Of a stretch of 64,000 nucleotides of DNA, positions 45,901-56,691 are shown piece by piece. The translations under genes were made by a program, and so were the position numbers. The first letter of the stretch is position 1. Each line of letters opens with the position of its first letter. The notes under the pieces were generated by a model that worked only from the letters and a program-made list of their open reading frames with translations, was not told the DNA's origin and ran no database searches. The stretch is from assembly GCA_015501585.1 (NCBI GenBank), contig JADNRY010000012.1, positions 62,001 to 126,000 on the forward strand. The letters are read 5' to 3'. The DNA comes from Rhodocollybia butyracea. Taxonomy: Eukaryota; Basidiomycota; Agaricomycetes; Agaricales; Omphalotaceae.

Positions 45901-46584
45901 GGAATCATCCTCTTCCGAAAGAATGCCACCTGTTCGCAGTCCGTATCTACCTGAAGATGAGGATGGCATGCTTGTGGGAGTAGGGGGAGTACTCTGGATT
46001 ATTTCGACTCGGGCAACTACGGGTCGAACGACTTCGTTGTTCCTGCCCACAGATTTCCCAAAAGTGATCACATCGCCGTCGTGCACTTGAACCGGCGTCT
46101 CAGGGGTGATTTTCCTCGAAAGCAAGTCCGCTGATGGTCTGACGTGAGTCCCGTGGTGAGACATAGTATCAGTAAGATATAACTAGTAGATGAGTCCCTT
46201 ATCAGTGAGGTTTGTAATCAAAAGGGAGCATGGTTTAAGACGTACGGAACCCGAGTCTGTAAAGGTAAACTTGGCGTGAGCCCTACTCACGACGGCGCAG
46301 CGAAACATTGCTTTCGCATTGTCGCTATCATAGGCCCCTGTGCCATGATTGGGTGGTTTCCGACCAACAACGACAGTATTCGTGTTGACCTTGCGGAACA
46401 TCATACGATGGGCAGGTTGATTTCCATTGTTCTCAATGTGCAAAGCAAAGCCTTTGGAGTGAAATTCAAAGTTAGTTTCTATATCGATGAAGGTCTTGCC
46501 ACAGGGTCACTTCTCACCAGTCACAGATTGATGTCCAGCTCGAGGAGGCGATACACCCAGATATTGGATATCGTCGTCAAACAT
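42924..46584 (-). CDS. FHA-domain, coiled-coil, tail-anchored protein (SLMAP/Far10-like architecture)
   Basis: Start ATG at 46582-46584 (MFDDDIQYLGVSPPRAG). Exons 2-3 hold an FHA phosphothreonine-binding domain with VVVGRKPPN, RCAVVSRAHAKFTF (the S-R-x-H core), LYLTDTMSHHGTHV and VQVHDGDVITFG. Acidic and Ser-rich exons follow (46164-45688, 45670-45480, then to 44650). A very regular coiled coil at 43730-44230 has 7-residue units such as DALRGDT, DGLRGDV, DAMRYDI, DGMRSDM and DELRNDT. Next is a longer coiled coil (EILKIKEKSTAELETLTAAR), a nuclear-signal-like basic patch, and a C-terminal hydrophobic segment GTVVAQTAVAVTIGAAAAWT ending ALAFS. FHA at the front, coiled coil, and a tail anchor match SLMAP/Far10/PRO45 of the STRIPAK complex, but the sequence match is weak enough that this is an inference. 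Confidence 0.78.
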
Positions 46585-47114
46585 ATGGTGAGGTTCTCTG
46601 CGATACTCGGCAAAAGGCTGGGAAATAGGGAGGGATGTGGATAAAGAGAGAGAGTAAGTCAGACGGTGCCGCTATGAGCGCTTTTATATTGCCGTGTTTC
46701 ACGTGTATGCGGCTCCTAGCGCTTACGAGAAGACAAAAATCAAATTGGCTCTCATCTCGCGATTGTCAACTTCCTTGCTACTGCTGGGGCTGCGCTCTCT
46801 GCACCAACTGAGGTGAGCCGGCTGAGAAATTGAAGATCTTCTTGAAAATTGGGTGATGAACTCCTCGTACAAAATAAATAAGTTAAAATGGAGCTCAACG
46901 GCGTAGTCAAAGTGGCAAATGATTGGGAGTCCATTATACTTGTTAAGGGCGCTGTTTTCCTGCTCTCTGTGAGTCGAGCTGCTACCCTCCCTTAGGGTTC
47001 GACTGTTCCCTCGTGGGACCTCCGCTGTAGTGTGGAGCCGAGTATCAAATCGAAAGCTCGTTTGAAAATTTGCTTAAAGTTCTCAAGATGTCAAGTTACA
47101 TGGCCTATAACATC
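46585..47114. other. FHA gene promoter and tRNA upstream region
   Basis: Apart from the TATA-like site at 46681-46688, nothing with a domain is seen. Confidence 0.45.
46681..46688 (-). promoter_or_regulatory. TATA-like box of FHA gene
   Basis: TATAAAAG on the minus strand, about 97 bp upstream of the FHA-protein start codon. Confidence 0.45.
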
Positions 47115-47195
47115 GGTTCGATGGCGTAGTTGGTTATCGCATCTGTCTTACACGACTCTCACAGAAGGTCCTCGGTTCGAGCCCGGGTCGAGCCA
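47115..47195 (+). tRNA. tRNA-Val (anticodon UAC) with 7-nt intron
   Basis: The acceptor stem GGTTCGA pairs with TCGAGCC (one G-T pair), discriminator A. The D-arm region GGCGTAGTTGGTTATCGC contains the A box. The anticodon stem TCTGT pairs with ACAGA. The 14-nt loop between them fits CT-TAC-A, a 7-nt intron CGACTCT and the closing C, with the intron one base 3' of the anticodon as usual. The T arm reads CTCGGTTCGAGCCCGGG with a perfect B box. The mature length would be 74 nt, normal for Val. Confidence 0.92.
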
Positions 47196-47201
47196 TGATT
47201 G

Positions 47202-47213
47202 TTTTGCTTTTTT
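47202..47213 (+). terminator. Pol III terminator of tRNA-Val
   Basis: T-runs (TTTT then seven Ts, interrupted by GC) begin 7 nt after the tRNA, as expected for RNA polymerase III. Confidence 0.75.
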
Positions 47214-49313
47214 GCATTTATTAACCCAATGTTACGATCATAAAAGAAGAAAGCTGGACAGCTATACTGACCCACAGACGTGGAAGGTCTCTGTACGAGG
47301 CCGCGTCCATAAGAGTTCGAGAGCCTTACAATACCTAGTGAGGTTTGGTTTTTAAGCGTCAACTGGAGTTCTTCGTTCAGTTCGAGAGAACGCAGTTAGT
47401 TACCCCTTGTCCGTCCAACTCAGAGGTAGATGGTCCATATAAAATATCTTATTACTCCCTTCCATCCTTGCTATCAAAAGACTCCCGAAACTCCCCTTCT
47501 CCTCTGTTACAGTGTTACTACTATTAGCAAATCCCTAGCCTAGCTACTAGTCTTTGAGAAGAGAATACTCGTTCTCATATAAAGCCTAGTAGCAAGGTTC
47601 GATGAACTCGTGTTCGATTTTTTCAAACTCCGATCCTTTGCCATCTTGTTGCCGATGTAATCATAGCAACGTAATAATCAATGCTGATAAATATCACTGA
47701 TACGTATGAAACAATGAGCTCAGATACAGAAACTGGTCAATCGTAACGAATCTGCACACATCTGGACCTCTTGTACGAAAGCATGCATGATCATGTACTA
47801 TACTGTGAGCACTCAGCAAATCGCGTTGGATCAGTTGACGAACTCGAGCTATATTGTCCGCGTCGAGAGTCCTGAAACTCGATAGAATCGTCTGCATTCA
47901 ATAAAAACCAAAGTACGAAAAATAAACAACGCGCGATACGCGCCAGTGACTGTGCATGACAGACAGGCAACACGCGCAATCACGCGAAGCTCGCACGAAC
48001 ACGAGGTTCATCAAACCTGCTACAAGGCTAGCAAATCCCAATGGAAAAGAACCGGACCACATGATTCCAGGGGAAAATGATTTGTTTCAGGTGGTGGCGT
48101 CAGAATAATACTGAGGGAAGTTAGCGCTAGCAGACATGGTGTCCAGGAACTGTTTGTGCACTGCTGTGATCTTAGGAAGGTTGTTCAATGGGGTTGCGCT
48201 TGAGGAAGACGTGCTGGAGTGTCTCAATGTGCCTGACACAGCCTCGACACTTCTTTGACTGCCATTCTGCATCCAGGAGCGGTCAAGGGTGTGGTATCCC
48301 CCCAGCTGAGGACCCACGTCAATGAGACGTTGTGAGATGCCGTTGGGTGTGTGAGATTGCGCCGTAAGTGTCAGACTGGGAGTCAGAAGGCCCATTCTTC
48401 TGGGGCTCGCGTTTATGTACCGCGCAGGAGAGCCAGCCTGGACCAGCTGTCAGGGCCATCGATCTTTGATTGCGGCCCTGTGTTGACCAAACGGCAGATC
48501 GTGTCAATCACCGCAGAAACCTGACGCTTTGGGTTATAATAATACTGCAGGTATGAGAGCCCTAGGAAGTTTATTCGAGACCAGGTGGAGGTCAGAACTT
48601 AAAGCAAAAGATAACAGATGAGGCGTTTAAGGGCTAGGGGTTACCTTTCAGGATGAGTTGGCATAACTGAAGAGGCCTAGCGGCATGTGGCAGAGGAAGT
48701 AAACCTGTACTGCCTCCATGTTCTCCTCATGGACAAAGTGACCTCACACGCAGAGATGAGTTTGAGGGTTGAACGTTGAACGTTGACTAGGAATAGTGTC
48801 AGTTATTTTTGTTATCCGAGGGAGGCATCCGATGGTAGGAGGTCACACCCTGGACCCCTTGCCACAGCGACTGCGACGGAGCGCTGAGCGCTTGTCCCAG
48901 TTGTAGGAGGTGAAGATGTCCCTGTGGGAGGAGCGAGAGTGGACTGAATATCAGTGACTCCCCAGCCAGCGTGAACACAGGGCTCCGGGAGAGACAGCCG
49001 GGGGAGCATAGTAAAAAGCACGACGCAGGATTTACTGAAATTCAAACTGATACTAATAGTGAGGTGATTGGCAAAACACCGCCGCTCGTGTCAAGTTGGC
49101 GCTGGTGGCTGGAGGCCTGGCAGCTGGGTCACACTATGTCTCCAGTGTGAGGTGTGAGCGCTTGAGCCATGATGAGTACTGAGAGAACCCCGGACAGGCG
49201 GCGCCAATAGGCGCTGAGGACATTCATAGGTTCGGATAAAAATGGTCCAAATTTTAGCCAAATCACATATTTCGGTTCGGATAAAAATGACCACCGTAGG
49301 CGGAGGTGGTAAA
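47214..49313. other. 2.1 kb region with possible gene remnants
   Basis: The minus-strand frames at 48087-48395 (ends ANFPQYYSDATT) and about 48420-48540 (YYYNPKRQVSAVIDTICRLV) look protein-like but could not be joined or assigned. A hairpin near 48447-48476 resembles one at 12.7 kb. Two copies of TTCGGATAAAAATG lie at 49231-49290, just outside the foldback element. Confidence 0.4.
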
Positions 49314-50968
49314 AGGGCTGCTCAATTCCACTCGCCCTGTCACTCACGAGTGAAATCAAATGTGAGCTGATATGACGAGAAACAAGGGCTCCCGGACCCA
49401 GCCCGATCCTGACATAATTAATGAGCTGTTTTAGGGAGGCGACGGAAGGGGGTGGGCTGCTCTGAGGTGAGCAACCCAGAAAGATGACACGACTGCGGCC
49501 GGGGGATTCCCCGGGGGAATCCCCCTCCCAATCCCCTATATGACTCACACAGCTTGTAATATCCATTGGTCATAATCTCTGGCTGACATTTCATAAATTA
49601 CATAGAGCCTGCCTGTGTATTGAACATTAGATACTTAACTAACTACATCGGATCCAGTAATAATGGCTATCCGCCTAATACCAACCTCGTTAGCTTTATT
49701 CACCAGACTCTGAGAGCCCACTGAGCTCTTTCTAATATGTAGACTGTCATTGCCCAAGCCTCAAGGCACTCTGGTTTGTTCAGTCTTTCCAATGTGGAGT
49801 GTGGCAGCTCCCTGACTCAGTGCACTGAGTTCATATATGGACTCCATACACCCACTGAGCCCACTAAATCCTCACCCAAACTCCCTTTACTGACTATTTC
49901 TTTTCTTTACCCCTCCAGCTCACTCCATGCACTGAGGCCATATACTGACCCCGCACACCTACTCCCTGCATGACTATTTCTTTTCTTCTCCTCCAGCTCA
50001 CTCCGTGCACTAAGGTCATATACTGACTTCCAACTGACTCCACACACCAACTCCATGCATTGAGCTCATATACTGACTCTGCACACCTACTCCGTGCACT
50101 GAGCTCATATACCAACTCTGCACACCAAATCTATGCGCAAACTTCCTTCACTGACTATTTCTTTCCTTTCCAGCTTACTCTGTGCACTGAGCTCATAAAC
50201 TGACTCTACATGGACTTATCCAAAATGCCAATGCATCTCACTTACACTCTGCAAAACTGTACCCATTCCATTCACTGACTGCTCTGAGGATAGAGTGGAG
50301 TGGGTGCACCTACTGCAGATGCTAAGGCAGTGAGGTTAGTCAGTGAACATACTTGGTGGGGGCTGGGCTTTAAAAATTTATCAGGACAATTGGTTCACTG
50401 ATTTCACCTACTCAGATGGTGAGGATAGTCACTGGGTTTGGAAAATTGTGAGAATAGTCAGTGCACTGATAGCACATACTAAAGCAGTGAGGATAGTCAG
50501 TGGGCAAAGTCAGTGAAGGCATCACACATAGGGTAGCAAGCCAACAAATGTATTACATATAGTCAGTGCAATTAGGAAGTGCGAAACATCTGCATACTAC
50601 AGGTACAGTATTGGTAAGTTGGTGAAGTCAGTACACCAAGTCAGCCTGGGTGAACGAACAAGTCAGTGAACGAAGTCAGTGAATGAAGTCCGGCAGACGC
50701 ATTAGTACACCTGATTAGGGAGGAGCTGCCGGATGCCGGTATGAGTGATGACAATAACGAGATTAGTAACTGATCCTGTGACTTGTGGGAGGGGAGGGGA
50801 GGGGGATTCCCCGGCCGCAGTCGTACGGTTGTTCTCGAGCAACCGGAGCTCTACCCTGTTCTACCAGACGCAAGACCCTGTTGAGATCAAACGGCACGAC
50901 CGGCTTGCGTTTGATTTCACTCGTGAGTGACTTGTGAGTGACACGGCGAGTGGAATTGAGCAGCCCTA
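49314..50968. mobile_element. 1.65 kb foldback terminal-inverted-repeat element, non-autonomous
   Basis: The left end AGGGCTGCTCAATTCCACTC is matched by GAGTGGAATTGAGCAGCCCT at the right end. Inverted similarity covers the outer 50 bp (with GTCACTCACGAGTGAAATCA) and resumes further in around ACGACTGCGGCCGGGG and GATTCCCC (49490-49520 versus 50798-50825). The interior is two blocks of degenerate tandem repeats: left (49770-50220) rich in CTCATATACTGACTC and CACTGAG, right (50280-50700) rich in the complementary GTCAGTGA. The flanks are TAAA on the left and AAAG on the right, so a 3-5 bp target duplication is possible but unclear. There is no transposase gene. The superfamily was not determined. 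Confidence 0.75.
49770..50220. repeat. Degenerate tandem repeats inside the foldback element, left arm
   Basis: About ten diverged copies of a 35-45 bp unit built from CACTGAGCTCATATACTGAC and CACACCTACTCCxTGC, with two blocks containing CTGACTATTTCTTTTC. The opposite arm carries the complementary motif GTCAGTGA. Confidence 0.65.
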
Positions 50969-51538
50969 AAGGAAGTTTGGATAACTCTGGCTAGTTTTGG
51001 AGCTGACCACTACCCCAGATGGCTCAAATTTTGGGATTTTTAGGGTGATTTTAGGTGATTTTTAAGTAATTTTGAGCAATTTTTACGCCCCAAGCGCATC
51101 AAATTGTGGCCAGCAACTCAAATCCACCCCATCCAGCGTTTTTCAAGGAAAAAACCGGTCCGGGCCCAGGCTATGTATGAGTTCGGATAAAAACTGGGTC
51201 AAAATCGAAAATTTGGTTCGGATAAAAACTGAGGTCAAAAAACATGACCTCCCCACCCAGTCCCCACCTATTGTCCGGGGTCCTGTACTGAGGCGCTTAA
51301 ATGAGTATTGAGGCCGAAAGCCAAGCCAAAGCAGCGCGGGCCGCCATGCATACATAGAACACGCGACACCCGATCATTTGTTTGTTTATCCACCTTTGGA
51401 TTCTCCTTCAACTCTCACGACGAGAACCTGTGCTGAACGTCGTGCTCACCACGACGACGAGAAGCTTTAAGAGTCTCTCTGTCCTTTACCCTGCATTATC
51501 TATACCTTTCCTTCAGACCACCTTGAAGGATTTTCACC
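50969..51538. other. CHS7 upstream region
   Basis: Contains two further TTCGGATAAAAACTG copies (51182-51235) matching those left of the foldback element. The last 150 bp are the likely CHS7 promoter. Confidence 0.5.
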
Positions 51539-53136
51539 ATGAAACCACGCTTTGGCGACTTTGATACCCTATGCAGGAACACACCATCGTATACCTGGTG
51601 CAATCTCTTTTATCGACAACTTCTCAGAGATGACCCAAATCTCTTGACTGGAATTTCAACCCCTGCGAGCTCTGCGCCAATGGGAATAAATCCAGTTTGT
51701 GGAATTCCAAAAGTCGGAACAAGTATCAATGGCCCACATCAGGGAACAGGAAAGAGTCTGGGAAATATTGCAAATATCGTGGTTTGCGCTGTAGCCATGC
51801 TTGTTGTACTAGCTCTTATTGCTGGAGCCCAGCGGCGGAAAGCAGCAGTCGGCGAGTTAAAATTCCAAAACTTTGGGATTTCTTTCGTATTGACGATTAT
51901 TATTATTATTATTATTTTTTTTTTTTGCTAGGCCGAGTCGAATTGCGAAATCTTCTGGTCATATATTTCCTGACATTACCCTTCCAACTCATCACAAACG
52001 GTTCACTACTCGAGCAAGGATCAACTTCACTGGTTGCATTAACTGCGATACACGCTGGACTTGTAGCCATGTTTTTCTGGGCGCTACTTATGAATGCACT
52101 TGTCGCAACACAGATGGTGGAAGATGGAACTCCTGCGGCATTAATAGTGCGTGACCTGCTTTCATCCAGACTTTTGAACTCTACTGAGGATGTAATAGCC
52201 ATACTTCATTTTCGCTGTAGCCTTCTTCGTTGGAACCACTTACGTCGCGTTCGATGTTGCTTTGGGAATTACCAAGACACTAGGACCCTCGAATGACCCG
52301 AGTGAACTGCGAAGTATAGCTCTATTCGTTTTGACAAGTATTTGGCCAGCCGTGTGAGTTTTCATCTCTCCTGTCCTGGCTTTTCTTTTCTCATCCTATG
52401 TCACAGGGCTTCAGTCCTCTATTTCGGTATCATGACGTACATCGTACTCGTCGTTCTCAACGAGATACGTCCAATGTGGCACTATATTTTATCAGCAGGC
52501 CTGTTCATCCTTAGCCAATTGGCCTGGTTCCTGTTAGGAAAGGTTATTTGCGAGGTTAGTAATAACTCTTTCTTCCCTTTTTTCATTCATGCCTGTTACC
52601 GCAAATGTCACCCGCACATCGCATTAGTGCAGATTTGGCTAGATATTATCTTTATCATGCTCCACAAACTTAGGATTACATATCTTCATCTATTTCGATT
52701 CTACACATCACAGAGTGACTAACCAACTGCTCTTCCTTCACCATAGGGCTCTACCAGTAAAATAGATGGATCGTTCATCGCCACCATCCTAGAAACTGCT
52801 GCGGTCGGTGTTTTATTCTCGGCATGGCGGAGTATCACAGAAGGTTCGTCTTATGCTTTTACTTGTGTTCAGCATTACGCGGGGACGGACTGGGGTTCCA
52901 CTATACTCCTTCGAAGAAGTTGAGTGTAGAGAGTAGGGAGCCAGCCGCCACCACACGTTAAACCTTTCTTCTACGGTGGCAATGCAGATCTGATCGACGG
53001 TATTGGATTTCCTACTCTCGCATCCTCGAGTTCCCCGTCGTACTCCATCTACTTTCAGTCAACTTATACTAATGCCTTTTCTTCGCAAATTACAGATACC
53101 TGGGATGACGACCCATACCCCATGTATCCCTCATAA
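51539..53136 (+). CDS. CHS7: Chitin synthase export chaperone
   Basis: Endoplasmic-reticulum membrane chaperone needed for export of class IV chitin synthase (yeast Chs3). Start MKPRFGDFDTLCRNTPSYTW, matching the family N-terminus FGxFDxxC. Exon 1 is 51539-51851. Intron 1 (51852-51931) begins with GC instead of GT (GCGAGT) and ends in a T-run and CTAG. Exon 2 gives VELRNLLVIYFLTLPFQLIT and ATQMVEDGTPAALI (the conserved EDGT). Then come FIFAVAFFVGTTYVAFDVAL, VLYFGIMTYIVLVVLNEIRP, FILSQLAWFLLGKVICE joined to GSTSKIDGSFIATILETAAV, and a last short exon ending DDDPYPMYPS. About seven membrane helices are visible. The last intron is long (about 250 nt). Confidence 0.9.
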
Positions 53137-54414
53137 CCTACATGGACCAGAAACAAACGCGATACATAATGAACGATACGTATGAATACACGGTCTGGGA
53201 TTTGGTTTGCATTTTGGACTGTTGTTCTGTCCCCATGTTCTCTAGTTGTCCTAGATGCTCTTTGTCTTCACTCTTCCACCTCTTTTCTCCCAACGATGCC
53301 ACTTCTTCGACCTCTCTCTGACACTTTCCTTAATGATGTATCAACCTGCATTATTTATTCACTGTCGTATATTTCGTAAGTTTTTATCACCTGTATTCCT
53401 CGTCTCTTCTTTTCCTTCTTTTGACTCTCCATCCCGTCCATCCCGTCTTCTTGCATCTTTGCCCCTCTGCCTCTCTTGTCCTTTCACTTACAGTACATAC
53501 AGTACATACACACTTTTCTTGAAATGTACCTGTATATATTGTTATTACTAATTCGCCTGGATTTCATTATATCAATGATCCAACGCACTTTTTTCGTTGA
53601 TGAAGTTGATATCTCTTTCCGATACCCTCTAGCTTGTTTTAGCTATTGTTTTTCACTTTGTCTTTCTTTCATTGCAGTGGTTGGTGGGCTTTTTGGAGGT
53701 GTACTGTGGTGCTGTAGGTTGCGAAGGCTAGAGGCGAAGTTGCAACTTGAAAACGTCGATAGCCGATGCGAAAAGGACGGACGAGACCCCCTCAGTTTTG
53801 ATATTACTGATGACATGGTAATGATTCTTCTCATGTTGCCTCTTCGCTGTAATACATGTTGGCTATAGACATAAACCTTTTCTTGATCACATGGCTCCTA
53901 CACTGAAAGTAACGCGCGCTCAGCAGATTTACTATCCTTCCTTCCTCTGCACTTCTTCAATCTGTGGATGGCTCCAAGTGCAACTTTCCAAGCTTACACA
54001 ATATAACAGGACCCCCACAGCCATCTACTTGATCTTTGAAAGCTACTTGGTGTTATCATGCAGTTGCACTAATGCAAATGTACACTGCATTTTTCTTGTT
54101 TGCATATATACATCCTTTGCAAGAGCCCAATACATCGTATGTTCCAATACATATATGTAACCAGTGCTGTTTAAGCTCGGTACATTGACTATCGTGTCGA
54201 TGGTAGAATTTCTCAGGCTTTCAGGAGACTTCTATATAATGAGGACAGGATGCTAGCAAGTCGAATGAGCTTGCTTTCCGTGCTCGCTTTCCGTGCTCAC
54301 TTGTTAACCGATATCGATAAAGCTCACCATTGCAACGGCACTGTTTTTTTTTTCGGCTTACAGTTGTGCTCCCTCCGAGAATCAAATCTATGATGTACAT
54401 CTATTGACAAAAGA
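53137..54414. other. Intergenic, convergent 3' flanks
   Basis: Pyrimidine-rich sequence follows CHS7. An exon-like stretch at about 53680-53816 (after TTGCAG, before GTAATG) encodes GGLFGGVLWCCRLRRLEAKL, but no partner exons or start were found. Confidence 0.4.
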
Positions 54415-55446
54415 CTAGATTTCGACCGTAGTCGACAGGGTATTTTCAGCGATTCTGTTCGATTTTAACACCAGCTTCCAAATCTCTACACCATCCCACT
54501 CGTCACGATCTCGATTCCAGTTTTCGGCATACTTTTGCAGCACTTTGGAAAGCTTTCGCTTGGGAATCTGCTGAGTATCGAATCCCCACTGGTATGCCGA
54601 AGCGAGGAACGAATCAATGAACGCAGGATCACGACGTTCGAGTGCGAGAAACACAAGCGGTGCTGATGAACGCTAGAGGATGAAGGGGATAACGATGAAA
54701 CAGATTCGACGCCTGAACCGAGAGTGACTGGGCAGACAGTGCATGTAGAGTCCGTAAAAGAGGCTGAACAAGAGACTCATCATATACTGTATCGGAAGTA
54801 ATAATGAGGTTGAATTTAGGCATAGTAGCCTGTTTAGCGGTTTCTGATTTCGTTGAAGAAAAGCAGGCGATGGCATTTTCATCGTTCCAATTCCAATTTC
54901 CAGGCGGAACATGCCAGTCCAGTTCTCGAATTAAAATCTGTGGATTTCTATCGATATCGAAGATTTCGGGTTTGTTCGCCTCAATATTCTCCTTAGTACA
55001 CTGTCAATGACCAGCCTTGTATCGGTCGCGTAGACAGTTGAGTATCCAAGTGCACTTAGCACTAAGCTACATAAACCAATTCCGCTTCCGAGTTCGATTG
55101 CTTGCAGCGGTTCAGCATTGCTTTTCGCTGAAAGAGGTTTGTGGTGTTGTGCTAAATAGACTGCAAGACACTGTGCACCAAGCCATAGTGTTGTCCCCGT
55201 CGTTCCATTTGTTGAATTTGTGGTGCTCAACGCGGATTCTGAGTTTAAGCCCGAAACATGGCTTGTCAACGACTGGGTTTGAGAAAGATGAAAAGCATAT
55301 CGAGTAGAGGAGGTGGAAAAAGGGTATTCGAGGGTTGTGAGGTGCTTTGTTTTATGAGCTGGTTGCATCTGAACTGACGGGCCGGGCTGTGCGCTATTTG
55401 GAACGGTTTTATACGCAAGGAACGAATAGCTTATTGATAGGTACAT
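54415..55446 (-). CDS. Family 16 (METTL21/EEF2KMT-type) protein methyltransferase, likely frameshift
   Basis: S-adenosylmethionine-dependent methyltransferase, probably acting on protein lysine. The start may be at 55446 or 55368 (MQPAHKTKHLTTLEYPF). Motifs: TTLWLGAQCLAVYLAQHHKP, AIELGSGIGLCSLVLSALGY (motif I), STVYATD, ELDWHVPPGNWNWNDENA, and LIITSDTVYDESLVQPLL (the D-x-x-Y signature). A 45-nt intron (GTTCAG to CTCTAG near 54680) leads to the last exon, PLVFLALERRDPAFIDSFLA, ending at 54415. Between ATD and ELDW the conserved N-I-x-x-N (ENIEAN) lies one base out of frame at about 54990. Alternatively a 62-nt intron (GTACTA to CCACAG) could skip this segment, but it would remove the conserved helix. 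Confidence 0.78.
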
Positions 55447-55577
55447 AGTATGTAGTTAAGAATGTCATGCAAGCGTAAGTGGGGTGAACTAAAGCTGAAT
55501 ATTTCATACTAGAGTGGCCAAAAAGTGGAAAAGCAAACAGAACACGCACGTACTGAACTCTTGATTTTTTTTCCAAA

Positions 55578-56691
55578 TTATATCGCACCCAAATGACCTC
55601 GAGGTGCTACTGGCGAGTACGCTGGAGCTGGTCTGGGTGTAAGCGGAGTACCGGGGGTTCGTGGAGTTCGTGGAGTACGTGGAGTTCTCGGAGCAGTAGG
55701 TGCAGAAGAAAATCCGTTAGGACCAGCGCTGACAGGGGGGGCTGTTCCTAGACGAGAGGGAGTGCGTGGAGTGTGAGGCGTGACCGGAGGAACAATAGCT
55801 GAATGCGAGTTCTAAAGAAACGGAAAAAATCTGAGTCCAAATTTTGGTGGTGGTAGTGATCAACTTACATAGTAACCTCCATGACCTTCAGCAATGATTT
55901 GCAGCCCAGGTGAAGCCCTAGCTCGAGCTTGGGGTGCAGCTTTCAACCGGGGCTCGTAAGCAGGTCCAGGACCCGCACTCTTTGAACCATTTTTCGACTG
56001 CGATCCGTGAATCAAGAATCCCCAGTGCCGCTTAGGCGACTTTGGACTTTTACATGAATCAGCACCCGCACTCCTTGGCTTTTTCACCGGGGGCACATTT
56101 CTAAGACCAGGATTACTATCACTGGACATCCCATGTCCGGGCGCACTTGCAGGTCCATATCCATAGTTTCCGAACTCAAAGCCAGAGCGCCCACCAGATT
56201 TTATTCCACGCAACCTGGAGCTCCAAGTACTTTTGCCAGGAAGAGGCGCAGACGACGGATCATATCGGGCCTCCCAGGCAGGGCCTTGAATCTGATTCCT
56301 GTCAACAGATAGATACTTTTCGCCGTCCAGATCATCGTCGCCTTCTTCTGCATCGCGCCGCCTTCGACTGTTGTACCCGAGAGGGGGAATTTGGTGTCCG
56401 AACGTCCAATTCCCGGTAGATACTGCATCTGAACGATGTGCACGGGTACGGCGCACAACGTAGTATATACCAGAGCAGAGAAGTAGTACGAGGACTGGAT
56501 AAGACGATGAATATAAATAATTAATAGGAACAGAACAGAACAGCAAACTCACGTATTGTAATTACAATCGCAGCAATAGCTCCCCCCGAAAGCTTGTCAT
56601 GACATATGGTTTGACCAGTACCGTTCGTGGTACACACTTGCGCTGCGGAAGCGATTTGTACGGAATGTGGAGACAAAGCCCAGAGGACCAT
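55578..56691 (-). CDS. Single-pass membrane protein with disordered tail, unknown
   Basis: Start used here is the ATG at 56689-56691 (MVLWALSPHSVQIASAAQVC). An acceptor just upstream (CTAG near 56719) leaves open a first exon further 5'. A signal peptide is followed by a short Cys-containing outer part (TTNGTGQTICHDKLSGGAI) and one helix made of AAIVITI joined to VLVLLLCSGIYYVV, then RRTRAHRS as stop-transfer. The cytosolic part contains GNWTFGHQIPPLGYNSRRR and a Pro/Ser-rich region. After a last intron near 55815-55870 the tail has repeated P-R-T units (APRTPRTPRTPRTPGTPLTP). Possibly a wall sensor-like protein by topology, but the family is not recognised. Confidence 0.68.
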
